5,370 nt of DNA from assembly GCA_945871045.1 (NCBI GenBank), contig CAMBUC010000158.1, positions 1 through 5,370 of the forward strand, given 5' to 3'. Position 1 is the first letter of the stretch; each line of letters opens with the position of its first letter. The position numbers and the translations under genes were made by a program. Positions 1 through 4,772 of the stretch are shown here, in pieces. The stretch is from an uncultured bacterium (GTDB lineage: Bacteria; Bacillota; Clostridia; Lachnospirales; Lachnospiraceae). The notes beneath the pieces were generated by a model. It saw only the letters and a list, made by a program, of their open reading frames with translations, was not told the origin of the DNA and searched no databases.

Positions 1-1838
1 AAAGCGGCTTCTGTTTCTACACCCTCCACTACGATCTCCTTCCCAATTTCCTTCAGCAGACGGACATTGTTTTTCAGAATGGTGTTGATCTTGCTGTCAA
101 AAACCTTATCCGTTATGCTTTTGTCTATCTTAACAATATGGAACGGCAGACCAATCACTCTGCTGAGATTGGAGTATCCCGTGCCGTAATCATCCAGAGA
201 AAATGCAATGCCCTGTTCAGAAAGCGCCCGGATATTCTCTTCCACAATATCCTGCGCCGTATTCGCGGCCGTTTCTGTTATCTCCAGATTGATCTGTTTT
301 GGATTGAGATTGTATTTTTTCAAATAATAGAGCACTTTATCTGCCAGATCCGTCTGCACACACTGCTTCATAGACAAATTTAACTCTATATACTCGATGG
401 GAAGTCCCTTTCGGGAACACTCCGCGACAAAGCGGCAGACGCTGTCCAAAACATATTCTCCGATCTGAAGAATAGTGCCGTTCTTTTCCGCAGCCGTAAT
501 AAACAACTCCGGCGAAATAGGGCCATATTTCTCATCGAACAGACGGATCAGGGCTTCCGCAGAAGTAAACCGCTTTTTGGAAACCGAATAGATCGGCTGA
601 TAATACATCTCAAACCCATTTTCCTCGATGGCTTTGCTCACGATCTTGTCAATCTCATTTCTCAAATGGAAACTGAACTTCTGCTTATCATTTTCATCCT
701 CCAAAAAGGTAACCACCCCATTTGCCGGAAGAAAGGAAGAAAATGTGTTTACAAAGGACATCATTTTCTCGTAGTCTTCAAAATCCCGAGGGCATCGGAA
801 CACACACAGACAAGCATTCATTTCCAGTTCCAACTTTCCCATTTGAACACCGCCATGAATGGAGTCCGAAAAACACAAGGCTGCGTTTCGATCATATTCC
901 GGATTCTCTGATTCAGATACTGCTGCAAACAGGCCGTTTTCCAGATAATAGAGATCGGCTGAATGGTGTTTGCTGTGAAAAGCGGTTTGCATCTGTTCTG
1001 AAATCTGCTTCATGAGGCAGTTGCAGGCATCATAGCCCAATATGGTAAGCAGGGACTCATAATTGACAATCTTCGCAAGGAGCACACGCACCGGTTTTCG
1101 CAGATAAAGCGCTTTTTTCATATCTGATGTATAAGCAATATGGCTTCGTATTCCGATGAGCGGATGGATCAATTCTTCCAACCGCTGCACCACGTTGGAA
1201 ACCAGAAAAAGCGACATGGTATTCAGGAACATCTCCACCAAATACTCGGGGATAAAAGCCTGAATCATGATGGCAACCAAATTCCATGGATAAAAGCATA
1301 GCAATGCCAGAAACTTATCAATGGCAAGGACTTTCCTGTAGATGAGCAAAAATACAATTCCTGTTACAAAATATAAAAACGCACAGAAATGCAGTCCATA
1401 GAACAAAGGACCTCTGGTATAGATCAGATTCTGATCAAAATAGAATACATTGTGGCAGAACAGATTGAAAAACAGCAGCAGACAGACCATAAGATACGGT
1501 GCCGCAAACAGTAGCTGCATCCATCTGCGCTTTTTCAAAATATGCCAGGTATCCGTAACCGAGCAAAGATAAAGCTGAAACAGGGGCGGTATCAGATTAC
1601 GGCTGAGAAAATATCCATAATACAGCATATAGCGGAATGCGGAATCCGAATCCTGTGCCAAAAACCAGATGTTATATGCCTCTGACCACAAGTCAAAAAT
1701 CGTAGTAAGCAAGACGTTTATGTAAATTGCCATCAACAATTTATTGGTCCTGCTTCCCCGAATTTTGTGTAGAAATAAAACCGCGATCATAATAACCATA
1801 ATAAGAACCGCGGATAAATCAAAGTATAGTATCTTCAT
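1..1838 (-). CDS. Membrane-bound EAL-domain c-di-GMP phosphodiesterase with degenerate GGDEF domain (C-terminus outside window)
   Basis: This is an uninterrupted minus-strand frame of 612 codons that runs off the left edge. Residues 1-220 contain about seven hydrophobic segments (near 6-24, 34-51, 70-94, 107-127, 145-167, 176-196 and 199-217), a 7TM-type sensor region. Residues about 225-385 look like a GGDEF domain: the entry HPLIGIRSHIAY resembles the usual DxLTGLxNR, but the signature loop reads YYLENGLF (297-304), so cyclase activity is unlikely. The EAL domain starts near residue 405 and keeps its metal and catalytic motifs: EALIRL (E428), NLS (N487), EITE (E519), DDYGTGY (D549, D550), KIDKS (K570) and EGVET (E605). 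Roughly the last 40 residues are missing. EAL proteins hydrolyse c-di-GMP to pGpG at the membrane face, so active phosphodiesterase is the likely role. The ATG at 1838 was chosen for its AGGAAAG ribosome site 5 nt upstream; no ATG was found upstream in frame. The 7TM ligand is unknown. Confidence 0.9.
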   Translation of the reverse strand, partial: MKILYFDLSAVLIMVIMIAVLFLHKIRGSRTNKLLMAIYINVLLTTIFDLWSEAYNIWFLAQDSDSAFRYMLYYGYFLSRNLIPPLFQLYLCSVTDTWHILKKRRWMQLLFAAPYLMVCLLLFFNLFCHNVFYFDQNLIYTRGPLFYGLHFCAFLYFVTGIVFLLIYRKVLAIDKFLALLCFYPWNLVAIMIQAFIPEYLVEMFLNTMSLFLVSNVVQRLEELIHPLIGIRSHIAYTSDMKKALYLRKPVRVLLAKIVNYESLLTILGYDACNCLMKQISEQMQTAFHSKHHSADLYYLENGLFAAVSESENPEYDRNAALCFSDSIHGGVQMGKLELEMNACLCVFRCPRDFEDYEKMMSFVNTFSSFLPANGVVTFLEDENDKQKFSFHLRNEIDKIVSKAIEENGFEMYYQPIYSVSKKRFTSAEALIRLFDEKYGPISPELFITAAEKNGTILQIGEYVLDSVCRFVAECSRKGLPIEYIELNLSMKQCVQTDLADKVLYYLKKYNLNPKQINLEITETAANTAQDIVEENIRALSEQGIAFSLDDYGTGYSNLSRVIGLPFHIVKIDKSITDKVFDSKINTILKNNVRLLKEIGKEIVVEGVETEAA

Positions 1839-1933
1839 ATAGGCTTTCCTGCTCAGGCAGTATCTGATCAAAGCATTCTGCTTTTTCAGCAGATCTCCTG
1901 AGGCTTCTTCCTTTTCCCTTTCATCCGAACTAT

Positions 1934-1961
1934 ATTATATTTGATGAAATGCGATTTGCAA
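1934..1961 (-). promoter_or_regulatory. Predicted promoter of the EAL gene
   Basis: Read on the minus strand, TTGCAA (1961-1956, 4 of 6 matches to the -35 consensus) is followed after 16 bp by a perfect TATAAT (1939-1934). Transcription would start near 1927, giving a leader of about 88 nt before the ATG at 1838. The weak -35 element beside a repeat pair at 1970-2004 would fit a promoter that needs an activator. This is inferred from sequence only. Confidence 0.5.
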
Positions 1962-1969
1962 TTAAATTG

Positions 1970-2004
1970 GCGCGAAACGACATGATTACGGTGCAAAACG
2001 ACAT
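1970..2004 (-). repeat. Two direct repeats 21 bp apart upstream of the EAL promoter (candidate activator site)
   Basis: On the plus strand, GCGCGAAACGACAT (1970-1983) and GTGCAAAACGACAT (1991-2004) match at 12 of 14 positions and are spaced exactly 21 bp start to start, about two helical turns. Read toward the EAL gene they are ATGTCGTTTTGCAC and ATGTCGTTTCGCGC, ending about 8 bp upstream of the predicted -35. Two direct repeats one helical face apart are typical of sites for dimeric activators, LytTR-family response regulators among them. The match to published LytTR consensus is only partial, so the binding protein is unknown. Confidence 0.45.
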
Positions 2005-2026
2005 TTTTTAAGTTTTCATTTCTAAA

Positions 2027-2045
2027 ATTTGATATCGTATCAAAT
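2027..2045. promoter_or_regulatory. 8-3-8 inverted repeat, candidate operator
   Basis: ATTTGATA (2027-2034), spacer TCG, TATCAAAT (2038-2045) form a perfect inverted repeat. It ends 23 bp before the predicted -35 of the perR promoter and lies about 65 bp upstream of the EAL -35. Its length of 19 bp suits a dimeric repressor or metal-responsive regulator, but it does not match the 7-1-7 PerR operator at 2101. With a 3-nt loop it could form a hairpin, but there is no T-tract, so it is not a terminator. The regulator is unknown. Confidence 0.35.
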
Positions 2046-2068
2046 CATTTTTCCCTCCGAAAAACATC

Positions 2069-2096
2069 TTGACATTCAGGAAAATCATGGTAAAAT
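2069..2096 (+). promoter_or_regulatory. Predicted promoter of perR-hydrogenase-rubrerythrin operon
   Basis: A perfect TTGACA (2069-2074) is followed after 16 bp by TAAAAT (2091-2096), preceded by TGG (2088-2090), which gives an extended -10 of the TGnTAAAAT form. Transcription would start near 2103, inside the PerR-type palindrome. A TATAAT at 2096-2101 is too far from the -35 (21 bp) to be the partner. Confidence 0.65.
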
Positions 2097-2124
2097 ATAA
2101 TTAGAATTATTCTAAATATATTTT
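2092..2124. promoter_or_regulatory. PerR-type operator (perfect 7-1-7 core in a 33-nt palindrome)
   Basis: The core TTAGAAT-T-ATTCTAA (2101-2115) is a perfect 7-1-7 inverted repeat and closely matches the Bacillus PerR box TTATAATnATTATAA. Symmetry continues outward: of the 16 base pairs from 2092/2124 to 2107/2109, only 2100/2116 (A/A) fails. The site covers the end of the -10 and the predicted transcription start, so bound repressor would block RNA polymerase. A Fur-family gene with PerR features starts 13 bp further on, which suggests autoregulation and control of the whole operon. Confidence 0.7.
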
Positions 2125-2137
2125 CAGAGGATCTGTT

Positions 2138-2518
2138 ATGACAAAAAATGCACAAAAGATTTTGGACATTATTAACAATTCCACAGAGCACTTGACAGCG
2201 GAACAGATCTATCTGCGCCTGCGGGAAAAAAATTCAAAAGCAGTACTTGCAACGGTCTATAATAATCTTTCCTCCCTTTATGAGCAGGGCCTGATCCGAA
2301 AGGTCTGCATCGAGGGCTGCCCGGACCGCTATGACAAGACGGTCCACCATGACCATCTCGTTTGTAAAACCTGCGGCAGATTATCTGATATCACACTGGA
2401 GGATCTGACTGAAAAATTGCAAAAACAGATCGGCGTTCCGATGATCTCCTACGACCTGAAGATCAACTATATTTGTACGGAATGTCTAACAAAAGAAAAC
2501 GGAGGTGACAAGTCATGA
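2138..2518 (+). CDS. perR: Fur-family peroxide-responsive repressor, PerR-like
   Basis: This 126-residue cytoplasmic protein is a Fur-family repressor. The winged-helix DNA-binding part covers residues 1-65, with ATVYNNLSSL (38-47) as the recognition helix. The dimerisation part follows, with a structural zinc site from two CxxC pairs (C76/C79 and C113/C116). By alignment to Bacillus PerR, the regulatory metal ligands are all present: H18 (H37), D66 (D85), H71 (H91), H73 (H93) and D84 (D104). Asp at the D104 position favours PerR over Fur, where Glu is usual. In PerR, Fe2+-catalysed oxidation of the two His ligands by peroxide causes release from DNA. The protein lacks about 19 N-terminal residues (helix 1) of the usual 145; the start is firm, because the frame has a TAG at 2102 and AGAGG lies 7 nt before the ATG. 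The stop overlaps the hydrogenase start (ATGA), implying coupled translation. Peroxide specificity is inferred. Confidence 0.87.
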   Translation: MTKNAQKILDIINNSTEHLTAEQIYLRLREKNSKAVLATVYNNLSSLYEQGLIRKVCIEGCPDRYDKTVHHDHLVCKTCGRLSDITLEDLTEKLQKQIGVPMISYDLKINYICTECLTKENGGDKS

Positions 2519-4566
2519 ATCATCTGCCTTTGGATGTCAGAGTTCCCATCGAACCTGACAACCCCAGCATCATCAGAGACGAAGACAAATGTATCAAATG
2601 CGGTATGTGTAAGAATGTCTGCACGCAGGACATCGGCGTACACGGTACTTACACACTGGAGCAGACAGGCGGTGAAGCTATCTGCATTCACTGTGGGCAA
2701 TGTGCCAATGTATGTCCGCCGGACAGTATCACGGAGCGGTATGAATACCCGGATATCCGCAAGACGGTAAAGAACCCGGATCAGATCGTGATCGTCAGCA
2801 CTTCTCCTTCCGTCCGCGCCGCCCTTGGTGAAGAATTCGGCATGGCTGACGGCGAATTTGTAGAAGGAAAGATGGTGGCACTGCTCCGCAAACTTGGTGT
2901 CAGTTATGTGCTGGATACCAATTTTGCGGCAGACCTAACGATCGTCGAGGAGGCAAGCGAGCTGATCGAGCGCGTTACCAAAGGGACCGCGCCGCTGCCG
3001 CAGTTTACCAGTTGCTGCCCTGCGTGGATCAAGTTCACAGAAATGTATTATCCCGAGCTGATCCCCAATCTCTCTACTGCAAAGAGCCCCATCGGCATGC
3101 AGGGGCCGACGATCAAGACCTATTTTGCAAAAAAGATGAATCTTGACCCGACGAAGATCGTCAACGTGGCGCTGACGCCCTGCACTGCCAAAAAATTTGA
3201 GATCCGCAGACCGGAAATGCACGATGCCGGCAACTATTATGGCGATCCCGATATGCGGGACATGGATTTTGTACTTACCACCAGAGAGCTGGCTCTGTGG
3301 GCGAAGGAGGAAGGCATAGATTTTGCTTCCCTGCCTGATTCTGCCTACGACAATCTTATGGGTGAAGCATCGGGCGCAGGTGTTATTTTTGGCAATACCG
3401 GAGGCGTCATGGAAGCTGCACTTCGAACCGCCTATGAGTATATTACCGGCAAGGAAGCACCCGCACAGCTCTACGATCTTCAGCCGGTGCGCGGCTATGA
3501 AGGCATCCGCGAGGCATCGTTACAGATCGGTGATTTGGATGTGAATGTGGCAGTCGTCTACGGAACTGCCAATGCGCGAAAGATGATCGAACGCATGAAA
3601 CAGGGTGACAAACAATATCATTTTATAGAGGTCATGACCTGCCCCGGCGGATGTATCGGTGGCGGCGGGCAGCCGAAGGATCTCTTGAAGGATGCCGACG
3701 AGGTGCGCAAGGCACGGATCAGCAGTCTGTACAAAAAGGACGCTGAGATGACCCTTCGAAAGAGTCATGAAAACCCGTCCATCAAGCAACTTTACGAAGC
3801 ATTTTACGGCAAACCTCTCAGCGAGATGGCAGAAAAAATGCTGCACACATCTTACGAGGATAAAAGCACTAAATTAAAATCAAATCATAAAGGAGACAAA
3901 AAAATGGCACAGTGGAAATGTAAAGTATGTGGTTATATTCATGAAGGAGACGAACTTCCGGCAGACTTCACCTGCCCGATCTGTAAGCAGCCGGCATCTG
4001 CATTTGAGAAGATCGCAGAGGCAAAGCCTGCAAACAAGTACGCAGGAACACAGACCGAGAAGAATCTGGAGGCAGCCTTTGCAGGCGAGTCACAGGCAAG
4101 AAATAAATATACCTATTTTGCATCTGTTGCAAAGAAAGAGGGCTATGAGCAGATCTCAGCGCTTTTCTTAAAGACTGCCGACAATGAGAAAGAACACGCA
4201 AAAATGTGGTTTAAGGAGTTAAATGGACTTGGCGACACCGCTGCAAATCTGGGCGCTGCTGCTGACGGCGAGAACTATGAGTGGACCGACATGTATGAGG
4301 GCTTCGCAAAGACCGCTGAGGCTGAGGGCTTCCCTGAGTTAGCTGCAAAATTCCGCGCAGTAGGCGAGATTGAAAAGCATCATGAAGAGCGTTATCGCGC
4401 ACTCTTAAAGAATGTTGAGACTGCTGCTGTTTTCGCTAAGAGCGAAGTAAAGGTTTGGGAATGCAGAAACTGCGGACATATCGTTGTGGGCACCAATGCT
4501 CCCGACAAATGCCCTGTCTGCAATCATCCCCAGAGTTACTTCGAGGTTCACGCAGAGAACTACTAA
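2515..4566 (+). CDS. [FeFe] hydrogenase fused in frame to a double-rubredoxin rubrerythrin
   Basis: The frame has 683 codons. Residues 20-75 form a two-cluster ferredoxin domain with CxxCxxCxxxC at C26/C29/C32/C36 and C57/C60/C63/C67. Residues about 90-455 form the H-cluster domain: L1 TSCCPAW (165-171), L2 TPCTAKKFE (221-229) and L3 EVMTCPGGCIGGGGQP (372-387). The expected H-cluster ligands C168, C223, C376 and C380 and the proton-relay C167 are present, so it should be an active, reversible H2 enzyme. Thr for the usual Met at the start of L2 and the short ferredoxin-only N-terminus suggest a group B type. From residue 464 the frame continues as a complete 220-residue rubrerythrin. The hydrogenase part alone (about 455 residues) has normal length, and the 20-residue junction is lysine-rich and contains a strong ribosome site, so it looks like a former intergenic spacer. 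The start ATG overlaps the perR stop and has GGAGGTGA at 2501-2508. The product may be a true fusion, two proteins, or both. Confidence 0.88.
   Translation: MNHLPLDVRVPIEPDNPSIIRDEDKCIKCGMCKNVCTQDIGVHGTYTLEQTGGEAICIHCGQCANVCPPDSITERYEYPDIRKTVKNPDQIVIVSTSPSVRAALGEEFGMADGEFVEGKMVALLRKLGVSYVLDTNFAADLTIVEEASELIERVTKGTAPLPQFTSCCPAWIKFTEMYYPELIPNLSTAKSPIGMQGPTIKTYFAKKMNLDPTKIVNVALTPCTAKKFEIRRPEMHDAGNYYGDPDMRDMDFVLTTRELALWAKEEGIDFASLPDSAYDNLMGEASGAGVIFGNTGGVMEAALRTAYEYITGKEAPAQLYDLQPVRGYEGIREASLQIGDLDVNVAVVYGTANARKMIERMKQGDKQYHFIEVMTCPGGCIGGGGQPKDLLKDADEVRKARISSLYKKDAEMTLRKSHENPSIKQLYEAFYGKPLSEMAEKMLHTSYEDKSTKLKSNHKGDKKMAQWKCKVCGYIHEGDELPADFTCPICKQPASAFEKIAEAKPANKYAGTQTEKNLEAAFAGESQARNKYTYFASVAKKEGYEQISALFLKTADNEKEHAKMWFKELNGLGDTAANLGAAADGENYEWTDMYEGFAKTAEAEGFPELAAKFRAVGEIEKHHEERYRALLKNVETAAVFAKSEVKVWECRNCGHIVVGTNAPDKCPVCNHPQSYFEVHAENY
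3891..3906 (+). promoter_or_regulatory. Internal ribosome binding site and start codon at the hydrogenase-rubrerythrin junction
   Basis: AGGAG (3891-3895, preceded by AA) stands 8 nt before ATG 3904-3906, an ideal Shine-Dalgarno arrangement. It lies in the middle of an open frame, in the same frame as the hydrogenase. The surrounding 40 nt are A-rich and have TAA triplets in the two other frames, as expected of a spacer. The site should allow independent initiation of rubrerythrin at residue 464 of the long frame. Confidence 0.7.
3904..4566 (+). CDS. rbr: Rubrerythrin with rubredoxin-like domains at both ends (internal-start product of the fused frame)
   Basis: If translation starts at the internal ATG, the product is a 220-residue cytoplasmic rubrerythrin, an NAD(P)H- or redox-protein-fed peroxidase that reduces H2O2 to water. 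A short N-terminal rubredoxin-like domain has CxxC pairs at C6/C9 and C24/C27. The ferritin-like four-helix domain (about 48-175) holds diiron-ligand motifs: E62 in GESQAR, E95xxH98 in NEKEHAK, E141 in AEAEGF and E157xxH160 in EKHHEERY. A second rubredoxin-like domain has C187/C190 and C203/C206. Classical rubrerythrin has only the C-terminal rubredoxin and reverse rubrerythrin only the N-terminal one; this has both. Codon choice is more uniform (many GCA, AAG and GAG codons) than in the hydrogenase part, as in an abundantly made protein. A strong terminator follows 20 nt after the stop. This entry overlaps the fused frame and is an alternative or additional product. Confidence 0.72.
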   Translation: MAQWKCKVCGYIHEGDELPADFTCPICKQPASAFEKIAEAKPANKYAGTQTEKNLEAAFAGESQARNKYTYFASVAKKEGYEQISALFLKTADNEKEHAKMWFKELNGLGDTAANLGAAADGENYEWTDMYEGFAKTAEAEGFPELAAKFRAVGEIEKHHEERYRALLKNVETAAVFAKSEVKVWECRNCGHIVVGTNAPDKCPVCNHPQSYFEVHAENY

Positions 4567-4586
4567 TATTGGTTTTTCGGCACTTC

Positions 4587-4626
4587 AAACCCGCATCGCG
4601 CAACTGGCGATGCGGGTTTTCTTTTT
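4587..4626 (+). terminator. Intrinsic terminator of the perR-hydrogenase-rubrerythrin operon
   Basis: AAACCCGCATCGC (4587-4599) pairs perfectly over 13 bp with GCGATGCGGGTTT (4607-4619), with a 7-nt loop GCAACTG. A T-rich tail, TTTTCTTTTT, overlaps the end of the stem and runs to 4626. It begins 20 nt after the rubrerythrin stop codon. The A-rich left flank is too short for it to act clearly in the other direction. Confidence 0.93.
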
Positions 4627-4628
4627 CA

Positions 4629-4657
4629 TCGTATAGGAAACTTCGTCTCCTATACGA
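4629..4657. repeat. Perfect 10-bp inverted repeat (hairpin) between convergent genes
   Basis: TCGTATAGGA (4629-4638) and TCCTATACGA (4648-4657) are exact inverse copies. Two further pairs form after one mismatch, leaving a TTC loop. The T-tract of the preceding terminator lies on its left, but no T-tract follows it on either strand, so it is not a standard terminator. It may be one copy of a dispersed palindromic repeat or an RNA 3'-end stabiliser; which cannot be told from one copy. Confidence 0.6.
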
Positions 4658-4671
4658 CAAAAGCCTCCGGC

Positions 4672-4697
4672 AGAATGCGCAAAGCGCATTCTTTTTT
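4672..4697 (+). terminator. Second intrinsic terminator, possibly bidirectional
   Basis: AGAATGCGC (4672-4680) pairs over 9 bp with GCGCATTCT (4684-4692), with an AAA loop, and is followed by TTTTTT ending at 4697. On the plus strand this is a good backup terminator for the operon. On the minus strand the stem is followed by GCCGGAGGCTTTTG, so the T-run is 9 nt away; it might still serve the permease transcript, but less convincingly. Confidence 0.7.
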
Positions 4698-4741
4698 ATC
4701 AGAGCGGGACAAAGGGCGCTTCTCATGGCAATGGGCGATGG

Positions 4742-4772
4742 GCGTGGCAGAAGAAACGTCCCCGCGTCACGC
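4742..4772. repeat. Imperfect palindromic element abutting the permease stop codon
   Basis: GCGTGGC (4742-4748) and GTCACGC (4766-4772) form a 7-bp stem with one G-T wobble around a 17-nt centre containing AGAAGAAACGTCCCCG. The arrangement, ends related to CGTGAC/GTCACG around an AGAA..CGTCCCC centre, resembles short palindromic repeats I recall from intergenic DNA of Firmicutes. Family membership cannot be confirmed here. Confidence 0.35.

Noticed and set aside
138..1015. Plus-strand open frames over the EAL gene (138-383, 666-911, 722-1015)
   Set aside because: They lie antisense to a 612-codon frame with clear EAL motifs, overlap one another and resemble no family.
1839..1927. c-di-GMP (GEMM) riboswitch in the EAL leader
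   Set aside because: The leader is only about 88 nt and the conserved GEMM core motifs are not present.
1970..2004. Spo0A boxes
   Set aside because: The repeats read TGTCGTT, whereas the Spo0A core is TGTCGAA.
2096..2101. TATAAT as the -10 of the perR promoter
   Set aside because: The spacer from TTGACA would be 21 bp; TAAAAT with an upstream TG and a 16-bp spacer fits better.
2935..3846. Minus-strand open frames inside the hydrogenase (2935-3222, 3520-3846)
   Set aside because: They are shadows of a strongly conserved coding region and lack convincing ribosome sites.
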